64,000 bases of DNA from Mucilaginibacter pedocola. Its GTDB lineage: Bacteria > Bacteroidota > Bacteroidia > Sphingobacteriales > Sphingobacteriaceae. The notes under the pieces were generated by a model. The model was not told the origin of the DNA. It did not search any database and saw only the letters and a program-made list of their open reading frames with translations. Shown in pieces: positions 34,255 through 41,775 of the stretch. Location of the stretch: the NCBI RefSeq assembly GCF_002013915.1, contig NZ_MBTF01000038.1, positions 273,834 to 337,833 on the forward strand, given 5' to 3'. How positions within the stretch are numbered: the stretch's first letter is position 1; every line of letters begins with the position of its first letter. The position numbers and the translations under genes are program-made.

Positions 34255-35385
34255 ATGAAATTCACTTTAAAAGCTCAAGATCCCCTATCCAAGGCCCGCG
34301 CGGGCGAATTGGTAACCGATCATGGCGTAATTCAAACGCCCATTTTTATGCCGGTTGGCACCGCCGGCACCGTCAAAGCCGTGCATCAGCGCGAACTTAA
34401 AGACGATATTAAGGCCCAAATTATCCTCGGCAATACCTATCATTTATACCTCCGCCCCGGATTAGATATCATAGAAAGCGCCGGTGGATTGCACAAATTC
34501 AACGGCTGGAACGGCCCTATTTTAACTGATAGCGGCGGTTACCAGGTGTATTCTTTAACCGATGTACGCAAAATAAAAGAGGAAGGCGTTACATTTCGCT
34601 CGCATGTTGACGGCTCAAAACACCTGTTCACGCCCGAAAATGTGATGGATATTCAGCGAACAATTGGGGCCGATATCATCATGGCTTTCGACGAATGCAC
34701 CCCCTACCCATGCGAATATAACTACGCAAAACGCTCCATAGAAATGACCCATCGCTGGCTAAAACGCTGCTGCGACAGGTTTGATTCTACCGAGCCAAAA
34801 TATGGTTATAACCAAACTTTATTCCCCATTGTGCAGGGTTCGGTGTACAAAGATTTAAGGATTCGGTCAGCCGAAGTGATCGCTTCTTTCGAGCGCGAAG
34901 GCAATGCAATTGGCGGTTTATCGGTAGGCGAACCTGCCGAAGAAATGTACGCCATGACCGAAATTGTGTGCGATATTTTGCCTCAGAATAAGCCCCGATA
35001 CCTGATGGGCGTGGGCACTCCGGTGAATATTTTGGAGAATATTGCCCTCGGAATTGATATGTTTGATTGCGTTATGCCTACCCGAAATGCGCGAAACGGG
35101 ATGCTTTTTACCAAGAATGGCATCATTAATATGCGCAATAAAAAGTGGGAAAACGACTTCTCGCCCATTGAGGCCGACAGTGATTTGTATGCCGATACGC
35201 AATATTCTAAAGCCTATTTACGCCACCTGATACACTCCGGCGAGATGCTTGGCGCGCAGATAGCAACCCTGCATAACCTGCATTTTTACTTGTGGCTGGT
35301 TACCGAAGCGCGCAATAAAATCATCAGCGGAGAGTTCTACGAGTGGAAGAAAACAATGGTAAACCGCTTAGGCCAACGCTTATAA
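34255..35385 (+). CDS. tgt: Queuine/preQ1 tRNA-ribosyltransferase lacking the usual zinc cysteines
   Basis: Tgt swaps guanine 34 of certain tRNAs for preQ1, the first tRNA step of queuosine synthesis. The 376-residue length is normal. The general base is D92 in DSGGYQVYS and the nucleophile D271 in MFDCVMPTRNAR. The C-terminal zinc site is altered. The CxCxxC positions expected before YSxAYLRHL are S309, L311 and D314, while the later His in LHNLHFYLW stays. The catalytic residues are intact, so the protein should be active without this zinc site or with a different one. It overlaps lptG by one base (TAATG). Confidence 0.94.
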   Translation: MKFTLKAQDPLSKARAGELVTDHGVIQTPIFMPVGTAGTVKAVHQRELKDDIKAQIILGNTYHLYLRPGLDIIESAGGLHKFNGWNGPILTDSGGYQVYSLTDVRKIKEEGVTFRSHVDGSKHLFTPENVMDIQRTIGADIIMAFDECTPYPCEYNYAKRSIEMTHRWLKRCCDRFDSTEPKYGYNQTLFPIVQGSVYKDLRIRSAEVIASFEREGNAIGGLSVGEPAEEMYAMTEIVCDILPQNKPRYLMGVGTPVNILENIALGIDMFDCVMPTRNARNGMLFTKNGIINMRNKKWENDFSPIEADSDLYADTQYSKAYLRHLIHSGEMLGAQIATLHNLHFYLWLVTEARNKIISGEFYEWKKTMVNRLGQRL

Positions 35386-36500
35386 TGAAACGACTTTTTG
35401 ACAGGTATTTGAAGACCATAGATTGGTATATCATCAAGAAATACCTGGGCACTTTTATATTTACGCTGGGCATATTTATGGCCATTTCGGTGGTGTTTGA
35501 TGTGTCTGAACACCTCGATAATTTCCTCAGCAAAAACGCCCCTTTGAGCGATATCATCTTCAAATATTACGCGGGTTTCGTACCGTTTTATATGATGATG
35601 CTATCGCCGCTGATCAACTTTTTGGCGGTAATTTTCTTCACCGCCAAGATGGCGAACCAAACCGAAATCGTTCCAATTCTTACCAGCAAGGCCAGTTTTT
35701 ACCGCTTTTTAAGGCCTTATATTGTGTCGGCATCGGTGATATTTTCAGTGTCAATACTGGCCAATATCTTCATTATTCCTTTTACAAATAAGCTAAAAGT
35801 TGACTTTGAAAGCGCTTATTTTTTCATTGGCGACGACCCCACAAAGAGCGAAGTACACATTCAGTTGGACAAAAACACCTTCGTTTTTCTGCAATCTTAC
35901 GACCCGCAGGTGCACGTTGGTTACCAATTTATGCTCGAAAAATTTGATTCTACAGAGCTAAAAATGCGCCTCACGGCACCCAGTATCCAGTACGATACGC
36001 TCAAAAGCAGGTGGAAAATCATCAGCCCATCTATCCGGTATGTGAACGGAATGAAGGAAAAATTCATATCGAACGGACCGGCTATTGACACCGTTTTAGA
36101 CATGCGCCCCATCGATTTTGAGGTGCACGATAACGTGAATAGCAACGTATATGGGGGCATGAGTTTAGACGTTTTAAACACCCTTATTGAGAAAGAAAAG
36201 ACACGCGGAACGGGTGCTTTAATTGACATGCAATTTGAAAAATACCGGCGGTTTATTGAGCCCTTATCCTCTTTTGTACTCTGCCTTATTGGGGTGGCTA
36301 TATCCTCCCGCAAGGTGCGCGGAGGCGTTGGCTTACCCCTGGGGATAGGCATTTTTATATGTTTTGTATATATTGTGGTGAACCGTTTTGCGCTGGTTTT
36401 TGCCGTGAAAGGAGGCTTCCCGCCCTACTTTGCGGTGCTTATTCCTAACGCAATTTTCGGTATATTGGGCTGGGTATTGATCCTTAAAGCCCCTAAATAA
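35385..36500 (+). CDS. LptF/LptG-family lipopolysaccharide export permease
   Basis: The 371-residue protein belongs to the YjgP/YjgQ family that, with LptB, pulls lipopolysaccharide from the inner membrane towards the outer membrane. It begins with IDWYIIKKYLGTFIFTLGIF, three helices in the N-terminal half, a periplasmic beta-jellyroll-like middle (about residues 130-280), and three C-terminal helices including FVLCLIGVAISSRKVRGGVG. I place the start at ATG 35385, overlapping the tgt stop by one base; the frame extends upstream only inside tgt. LptF or LptG identity is not decided, though the position suits LptG. Confidence 0.88.
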   Translation: MKRLFDRYLKTIDWYIIKKYLGTFIFTLGIFMAISVVFDVSEHLDNFLSKNAPLSDIIFKYYAGFVPFYMMMLSPLINFLAVIFFTAKMANQTEIVPILTSKASFYRFLRPYIVSASVIFSVSILANIFIIPFTNKLKVDFESAYFFIGDDPTKSEVHIQLDKNTFVFLQSYDPQVHVGYQFMLEKFDSTELKMRLTAPSIQYDTLKSRWKIISPSIRYVNGMKEKFISNGPAIDTVLDMRPIDFEVHDNVNSNVYGGMSLDVLNTLIEKEKTRGTGALIDMQFEKYRRFIEPLSSFVLCLIGVAISSRKVRGGVGLPLGIGIFICFVYIVVNRFALVFAVKGGFPPYFAVLIPNAIFGILGWVLILKAPK

Positions 36501-37406
36501 ATGTCTGAGAACACCCAAAATTCCGCCTTAAATAAGAACTTAATTATCCTCCATCTCACGGTTTTTGTATGGGGATTTACCGGAATTTTGGGCCAGCTCA
36601 TCACCGTTTCGGCCATAAATTTGGTTTGGTACAGGGTGGGGATAGCAGCAATTTCGCTGTTTTTGTATTTCAATTTCAGCAAAAAAATCTTCAAAGTTGA
36701 GCCAAAAACCATCCTAAAAATGGCGCTTACGGGAGCGTTGGTGGGCGGGCACTGGGTGCTTTTCTTTGGCTCTATCAAGCTTTCAACGGTTCCTGTAACG
36801 CTGGTTTGCCTCTCATCCATCACACTTTTCACTGCCATTTTTGAGCCACTGATCAACAAAAAACGCATCTCAAAAATGGAAATTATCGCCGGCGTTTTAA
36901 TCATTATCGGCATCGTTTTAATTTTCAAATTCGAAACACAATACACTAAGGGCATCATAGCAGGTTTACTCAGCGCGGTATTGGCTGCACTTTTTGCTAT
37001 CATCAACTCGCGTTTTGTAAAGGCTCATGAAGCTCCTGTCATCGCCTTCTACGAGCTTTCCGGCGCCTTCTTTTGGATCACCCTATACCTTACAGTAACC
37101 GGCGGCTTCGCCAATTTTGCACTCCCAAAACTTACTGATATTGGCTACCTGGTGTTGCTCGGCACGGCCTGCACGTCGCTCGCTTACGTTGCCGGCGTAT
37201 CCGTTATGCGCGAACTTTCGGCCTTCCGCGTTGCCCTCATCACCAACCTCGAGCCGGTATACGGCATCATTATGGCCTTTGTTTTTCTGGGCGATAGGAA
37301 CCGCGTAACGCCTGGTTTTTGGGCCGGTGCTATCATCATTCTCTCCACTATTTTTTTGTTTCCGTTTGCGCAGAAACAGATAGCTAAGCGCAAAAATCAA
37401 CGCTAA
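36501..37406 (+). CDS. EamA-family (DMT superfamily) transporter
   Basis: The 301-residue protein has ten predicted membrane helices in two EamA repeats, the usual layout of drug/metabolite exporters. The first repeat begins with LIILHLTVFVWGFTGILGQL, and the second includes FYELSGAFFWITLYLTVTG. GTACTSLAYVAGVSVMRELS and ALITNLEPVYGIIMAFVFLG are family-typical. Its start codon follows the lptG stop directly, so the two form an operon with tgt. Substrate not predictable; amino acids and metabolites are common for the family. Confidence 0.88.
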   Translation: MSENTQNSALNKNLIILHLTVFVWGFTGILGQLITVSAINLVWYRVGIAAISLFLYFNFSKKIFKVEPKTILKMALTGALVGGHWVLFFGSIKLSTVPVTLVCLSSITLFTAIFEPLINKKRISKMEIIAGVLIIIGIVLIFKFETQYTKGIIAGLLSAVLAALFAIINSRFVKAHEAPVIAFYELSGAFFWITLYLTVTGGFANFALPKLTDIGYLVLLGTACTSLAYVAGVSVMRELSAFRVALITNLEPVYGIIMAFVFLGDRNRVTPGFWAGAIIILSTIFLFPFAQKQIAKRKNQR

Positions 37407-38301
37407 TTTTCTTACTTCATTTCAAGGTACAAATCATCCCCAGGCAACCCATTTTGCTTAGATAGGGGTAAACATACGCCCGCCATAAAAAGCCATTTTA
37501 AGCCCCTCTAAGCCATCCAAATTTTCGGGCGTGATTTTATACGTCCCGGGCTATTCTGCTTCTACAGCTCAAAAATTCAATTTCTTCAAAGTGTACTGAA
37601 CTAAAACTTCATATAAATCATACCTACCGGCTATTTCTCTCTACTAATTTCTTTTTTTTAAACGGATAAATTTGAAAAATAGAAAACATGTTAAATTATA
37701 CTAAACTTAAAATCAGATAATAATTCAATACAATTAATGTAAAAGTTAAACAAAACAAACCTAACTAAAACATCAAAAAACTAAAAATATTAGTACACAT
37801 TGACGAAGTCAATCAAAATACATCATATAATTATATAAATGAGGTACTTATTAAATGTTATATGACTTAAAAATTCACGCTGGGTATAACGAGAGTGCAC
37901 TAACAGTAAGTGTACCGAACAAAAAATTTAGAGTTGCTAAAAAATCGCCACAGTACTGCCGGTGTATACGAACGAGGATTTGTGCGCAGAAAAAAAGAAG
38001 AACGAGCGTGCTTCTCAACAGCGAAATTACAGCCTGAAAAATCCGAGAAAATTTTAACGAGAGGATTCGAAAAGGCGACAGCTCCGGTTGTAATAGTTAA
38101 AGTCTTTTTTGGGGAGCTGTCAGAATTTAAGGAAGCAAAAGGGGCGTAGATACAGAGGCCCAAAAATGATGGCGGGAGCAGAAGCATCTCCGACAATTTA
38201 CAATTTCATGTAGTCCGGATAACACCTCTCGCACTAATCCAAAATTTTAAAATGAGGCATTAAAATTGCATATTGTGATAAACTACAAACACCGAAATTT
38301 T
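37407..38301. other. 895-bp AT-rich spacer with no convincing gene
   Basis: This is the longest gene-free stretch. At 37458-37550 the minus strand encodes a short peptide (ITPENLDGLEGLKMAFYGGR to a stop) that reads like the tail of a lost gene, interrupted upstream by stops. The middle (37600-37860) is strongly AT-rich with a small hairpin (ATTGACGAAGTCAAT). At 38077-38121 GACAGCTCC pairs exactly with GGAGCTGTC across a 27-base loop, which could be part of an RNA gene or a terminator. Short open frames on both strands at 37855-38196 lack family features. A degraded region or an unrecognised RNA gene are both possible. Confidence 0.5.
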
Positions 38302-38580
38302 ATGCGCATCAAAACCATCATCATTTTAATAGCGGCAATTTTGCTCACCATTATTTTTATGCAAAACCTCGACCCTGTACGCTTCGTGGTTTTGTTTTCG
38401 GTGATGTACGTTTCAAAGGTTACCATGATGGCCATAGTAGGCGTAGTGGGTTTTGTAATAGGCTTCCTGGTTGGGCGTCCCGGTCGGGGCAAATACAACC
38501 ACTCCGGGTACGATGGCAATGACAGTGGCAGCAGCAGCCCCCGTACACTAAGTGATGAGGACAAGGATTACATTAGTTAG
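38302..38580 (+). CDS. LapA/DUF1049-like small membrane protein
   Basis: From ATG 38302 the product is 92 residues with two membrane helices (RIKTIIILIAAILLTIIFMQ and VTMMAIVGVVGFVIGFLVG) and a Gly/Ser/Asp-rich tail. The NLDPVRFVVLFSV segment between the helices fits the lipopolysaccharide assembly protein A domain (DUF1049), found in E. coli LapA, which helps set lipopolysaccharide level. An assembly role here is family inference; no lapB-like gene is adjacent. The longer upstream frame starting at 38266 adds only hydrophilic residues not seen in the family. Confidence 0.65.
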   Translation: MRIKTIIILIAAILLTIIFMQNLDPVRFVVLFSVMYVSKVTMMAIVGVVGFVIGFLVGRPGRGKYNHSGYDGNDSGSSSPRTLSDEDKDYIS

Positions 38581-38583
38581 GCC

Positions 38584-38772
38584 TGGAGTCGGCAAGTCCG
38601 AAGTCCGTAAGTCAGAAGACCGGAAAAAAACTTAGCAATCAAAAGAGAAGAAACGCAAGACAAAAAATCAGCGCCACATCAATCCGGCGTCCTTAACGCA
38701 GGGCATAAAAAGGGAGCCCCCCTCACTTCATCTTTCGGACTTGCGGACTTACCCGACTTTCGGACTCTCCCA
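38584..38772. repeat. Inverted repeat of AGTCCG/CGGACT tracts between lapA and ispE
   Basis: GAGTCGGCAAGTCCGAAGTC at the left is complementary in part to GACTTACCCGACTTTCGGAC at the right. These are the AGTCGGAA-type tracts seen after yidC and purS, here facing each other between convergent genes. A central unpaired stretch separates the arms. Confidence 0.6.
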
Positions 38773-38776
38773 AAAG

Positions 38777-39583
38777 TCAGACGTTGTAAAAAACCTGACA
38801 GTATTCTTCAAGCGCGCTCAAGTCGGGCATGGTTTCAAAAATGCCAAACACAGATGCTCCGCTCCCGCTCATGCTGGCATACAAAGCACCCTGTTCGTAA
38901 AAGGTTGCCTTCACTCCCCTAATCACCGGATGAGCGGCGAAGATGTGCGTTTCAAAATCGTTGCGGATGTAGCGCTTCCAATCGGCCACGGGCGCCTGCA
39001 CCAGGTCGTATAATGATTCTTTCACCGGGGTCGGCTTAACGCCTCTGTAGGCCTCCGCGGTAGACACGTGGGCATCGGGCATTACCAACACAACCGAGTA
39101 CCCCTCAAGGCTCAATTTAAGGCTCTCAAACTCGTCGCCTTTTTCGAAGGCGAACACCGGTTGGTTGCGAATAAAAAAGGCACAGTCGGCACCCAACACG
39201 CGGGCGTAATCTTCCATCGCGTCATCGCTCAAACCCAGCCCGAATTTCTCGTTCATCATTTTGATAAAAAATGCGGCATCGCTGGAGCCGCCGCCGAGCC
39301 CGGCCCCTATCGGAATATTTTTGTGCAGGTGGATTTTTACCGCCGGCAATTTTGGAAAATCTTTTTTGAGCAGATGATAACCTTTGATGCAAAGGTTGTC
39401 GGCATCGTCTCCCGGGATGTCTAAGCCCGACGATTGAAAACTGAGCACGTCGGATTCTATCACCTCCAGCACGTCGTTAATTTTGATGGGGTAAAAAACC
39501 GTCTCGAGGTTGTGGTAGCCATCGGGCCGGCGTTCGGTTATATTGAGGCCAATATTTATTTTTGCGTTCGGGAATACGATCAT
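38777..39583 (-). CDS. ispE: 4-diphosphocytidyl-2-C-methyl-D-erythritol kinase
   Basis: IspE phosphorylates an intermediate of the MEP (non-mevalonate) isoprenoid pathway. From ATG 39583 the product is 268 residues. It shows the GHMP kinase start IVFPNAKINIGLNI, with ERRPDGYHNLETVFYPI, the ATP loop HLHKNIPIGAGLGGGSSDAA and the C-terminal LYASMSGSGASVFGIF. The open frame runs 12 codons further upstream but the family begins at the chosen Met. A minus-7 box is 47 bases upstream. It is divergent from thyA and convergent with lapA. Confidence 0.95.
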   Translation of the reverse strand: MIVFPNAKINIGLNITERRPDGYHNLETVFYPIKINDVLEVIESDVLSFQSSGLDIPGDDADNLCIKGYHLLKKDFPKLPAVKIHLHKNIPIGAGLGGGSSDAAFFIKMMNEKFGLGLSDDAMEDYARVLGADCAFFIRNQPVFAFEKGDEFESLKLSLEGYSVVLVMPDAHVSTAEAYRGVKPTPVKESLYDLVQAPVADWKRYIRNDFETHIFAAHPVIRGVKATFYEQGALYASMSGSGASVFGIFETMPDLSALEEYCQVFYNV

Positions 39584-39630
39584 CAGGATTTGATTAACAA
39601 CCCATGTATTTTTGCACATCGGTAGGATAC

Positions 39631-39638
39631 CAAAAGTA
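39631..39638 (-). promoter_or_regulatory. Minus-7 box for ispE
   Basis: On the minus strand TACTTTTG matches TAnnTTTG, 47 bases before the ispE start. Confidence 0.5.
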
Positions 39639-39666
39639 GATTATTTTTCTTTGTGTTTTTTAACAC

Positions 39667-39700
39667 GTTCATTGGTTCACCGGTTCATTAGTTCATTGGT
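39667..39700. repeat. GTTCATTGGTTCAC short direct repeats upstream of thyA
   Basis: GTTCATTGGTTCACCGGTTC continues as ATTAGTTCATTGGT, four tandem variants of GTTCAYYGG/GTTCATTA. It is in the spacer shared by ispE and thyA; a regulatory role or slippage repeat are both possible. Confidence 0.5.
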
Positions 39701-39754
39701 ACTATCTGCCAAAATTACATGCCCGGCAAACCCGTCCAACTTAATAACATTTCA

Positions 39755-40576
39755 ATGAAACAATATCTTGACCTGATGCAGCACGTGATGGATACCGGCG
39801 CACAAAAGCATGACCGCACCGGCACCGGCACCCTTAGCGTGTTTGGCTACCAAATGCGTTTTAACCTGCAGGACGGCTTCCCAATGGTGACTACAAAAAA
39901 GCTGCACCTCAAATCCATCATCCACGAGTTGATATGGTTTTTAACAGGCGACACCAACATCAAATATTTAAAAGATAACGGCGTGCGCATTTGGGACGAG
40001 TGGGCCGATGCCGATGGTAACCTCGGCCCGGTTTATGGCTACCAGTGGCGCAGCTGGCCGAAACCCGACGGCGGCCACATTGACCAGATAACCCAGGTGG
40101 TAAACACGCTGAAAAATAATCCGGACTCGCGCCGCATTATGGTATCGGCCTGGAACGTTGCCGACGTTAACCAAATGGCCCTTCCCCCTTGCCACAGCTT
40201 GTTCCAATTTTACGTGGCGCCTGCCGACGCAAGCAAAGGCGAAACGAGAGGAAAACTTTCGTGCCAATTGTACCAGCGCAGTGCCGACATATTTTTGGGC
40301 GTGCCTTTCAACATTGCCTCCTACGCCCTCCTCACCATGATGATGGCGCAAGTGTGCGACCTGGACTACGGCGACTTCATCCACACCTTTGGCGATGCCC
40401 ACATTTACAACAACCACCTGGAGCAGGCCCGCCTGCAGCTAAGCCGCGAGCCGCGCCCGCTGCCAACCATGAAGATCAATCCGGAGGTGAAAGATATCTT
40501 CGGTTTCAAGTACGAAGATTTTACGCTGGAAAACTACAACCCGCACCCACACATTAAAGGGGTTGTTGCGGTTTAG
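39755..40576 (+). CDS. thyA: Thymidylate synthase
   Basis: ThyA makes dTMP from dUMP using methylenetetrahydrofolate, releasing dihydrofolate. The 273-residue product has the start MKQYLDLMQHVMDTGAQKHD, the dUMP-binding RTGTGTLSVFGYQMRFNL and the nucleophile Cys146 in LPPCHSLFQFYV, the same number as in E. coli. SRRIMVSAWNVADVNQMALP and SADIFLGVPFNIASYALL complete the site. The start at 39755 fits the family; the frame opens 12 codons earlier. The next three genes follow with overlaps or short gaps, ending with folA, which regenerates the folate cofactor. Confidence 0.97.
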   Translation: MKQYLDLMQHVMDTGAQKHDRTGTGTLSVFGYQMRFNLQDGFPMVTTKKLHLKSIIHELIWFLTGDTNIKYLKDNGVRIWDEWADADGNLGPVYGYQWRSWPKPDGGHIDQITQVVNTLKNNPDSRRIMVSAWNVADVNQMALPPCHSLFQFYVAPADASKGETRGKLSCQLYQRSADIFLGVPFNIASYALLTMMMAQVCDLDYGDFIHTFGDAHIYNNHLEQARLQLSREPRPLPTMKINPEVKDIFGFKYEDFTLENYNPHPHIKGVVAV

Positions 40577-40601
40577 GTTTGGATTGCGTAAATTTGATAT
40601 T

Positions 40602-40802
40602 ATGAGTACTACAGAATTAAAAGAAGAAATACAGAAAGCTGTTGAGCAGCTACCTGAAAGTGCTCCCGAAAATTTACTGCAGGAAGTTTTGGGTTACATA
40701 CAGAATGTAAACACCAAAATAGCAGAGAGAGCCCAAAGAGCCGAATACGTTAAAGAAATAATTGCTGAAGACGAAGAGGTTTTCAGAAAGCTTGCGCAAT
40801 GA
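40602..40802 (+). CDS. Antitoxin of a Doc-type toxin-antitoxin pair (probable)
   Basis: This is a 66-residue helical protein from ATG 40602. It begins STTELKEEIQKAVEQLPESA, a pattern common among small antitoxins and DUF2281-like proteins, and ends with acidic IIAEDEEVFRKLAQ, a flexible tail able to block a toxin active site. It lies 25 bases after thyA and overlaps the Doc-type gene by 4 bases (ATGA), the usual antitoxin-first order. The frame opens 13 codons earlier, inside the thyA tail, but ATG 40602 fits better. DNA-binding activity is not evident, so autoregulation would need to come from elsewhere. Confidence 0.75.
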   Translation: MSTTELKEEIQKAVEQLPESAPENLLQEVLGYIQNVNTKIAERAQRAEYVKEIIAEDEEVFRKLAQ

Positions 40803-41182
40803 TAAATTTACAGGAAGTCGAAGTATACCACAACGACTTAATAGACCAGTTCGGCGGAAGCAAAGGCATAAGAGATATTGCAGGGCTTGAAGCTGCCCTC
40901 GCTCGCCCTTACATGACGTTTGACCAGATAGACCTTTACCCAACCGCAGTGGACAAAGCTGCGGCCGTTTTCGAAAGCCTTATCATCAATCACCCTTTTA
41001 TCGATGGCAATAAAAGGATCGCTTATCTGTTGCTTCGATTAATGTTGCGGATAGATCGCATAACCATGGTTGCATCTCAACAAGAAAAATACGACATGGC
41101 CATCTCTGCCAGCATGGGCCACATTAACTTCGACCAAATTAAAGATTGGGTCGTTAAGCATTCCATCAAAATCCCGCAATGA
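40799..41182 (+). CDS. Doc-family (death-on-curing, Fic-fold) toxin
   Basis: The 127-residue protein has the Doc form of the Fic motif, H65-P-F-I-D-G-N-K-R, with Lys where AMPylating Fic proteins have Gly, and a helical family pattern (GIRDIAGLEAALARPYMTF, KAAAVFESLIINHPFIDG). Doc of phage P1 phosphorylates elongation factor Tu and stops translation; the same activity is expected but not shown here. It overlaps the antitoxin by 4 bases and folA by 4 bases, so folA may be translated through it. The toxin sits inside a folate-dTMP operon, which is unusual. Confidence 0.88.
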   Translation: MINLQEVEVYHNDLIDQFGGSKGIRDIAGLEAALARPYMTFDQIDLYPTAVDKAAAVFESLIINHPFIDGNKRIAYLLLRLMLRIDRITMVASQQEKYDMAISASMGHINFDQIKDWVVKHSIKIPQ

Positions 41183-41661
41183 TCATTTCCATAATAGTAG
41201 CCATTGGCCAAAACCATGCCATCGGCAAAAACAACCAATTGCTTTGGCACATGCCAAACGACCTGAAACATTTTAAAGAGATAACCCAGGGGCGCAGCAT
41301 CATCATGGGCCGCAAAACCTTCGATTCGGTGGGTAAGCCCTTGCCACGCCGCCGCAACATTGTGGTAACCCGGCAGGATGTAGAGATACCCGGCTGCGAG
41401 GTGGTGAAGTCGATAGAGGAAGGTTTGGCGCTTTGTGCCGGCGAGGATGAAGTGTTTATTGGCGGCGGTGCCGAGATTTACCGCCAGGCCATGGATAAGA
41501 CCGACCGCATCTATCTGACCATTGTTCACGAGAACTTTGATGCTGATACTTTTTTCCCGGAGATTGACTACGCGCAGTGGGATGAAGTGAGCCGCGAATA
41601 CCACAATGCGGATGAGAAAAACCCTCACCCTTATTCATTCATCCAGTTAAACCGCCGGTAA
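41179..41661 (+). CDS. folA: Dihydrofolate reductase
   Basis: FolA reduces dihydrofolate to tetrahydrofolate with NADPH and is the trimethoprim target. The 160-residue product starts IISIIVAIGQNHAIGKNNQL, with LLWHMPNDLKHFK holding the catalytic Asp, GRKTFDSVGKPLPRRRNIVV for NADPH, and IYLTIVHENFDADTFFPEI at the end. It overlaps the Doc toxin gene by 4 bases (ATGA), so its translation may depend on the toxin being read. thyA is the first gene of the same run, the classic thyA-folA pair with a toxin-antitoxin module inserted between. Confidence 0.97.
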   Translation: MIISIIVAIGQNHAIGKNNQLLWHMPNDLKHFKEITQGRSIIMGRKTFDSVGKPLPRRRNIVVTRQDVEIPGCEVVKSIEEGLALCAGEDEVFIGGGAEIYRQAMDKTDRIYLTIVHENFDADTFFPEIDYAQWDEVSREYHNADEKNPHPYSFIQLNRR

Positions 41662-41716
41662 CAAAAACAGCGATTATTTTGTTTCAATTAAAAATTTCAT
41701 GCTTGTGAAATTTTAT

Positions 41717-41724
41717 TAGATTTG
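41717..41724 (+). promoter_or_regulatory. Minus-7 box for secDF
   Basis: TAGATTTG matches TAnnTTTG and lies 51 bases before the secDF ATG. Confidence 0.5.
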
Positions 41725-41775
41725 CCGTCTATTTTTAAAAAGCTTAAAAACTAATTATTTACATACAAATTCGAG

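Noticed and set aside
37900..38196. 98-residue minus-strand frame in the long spacer
   Set aside because: Composition (Ser/Phe-rich) and lack of any start context or motif; it shares the region with plus-strand frames of equal quality, so none is preferred.
40189..40557. 122-residue frame inside thyA
   Set aside because: His/Arg/Pro-rich shadow of thyA in another frame, no domain features.
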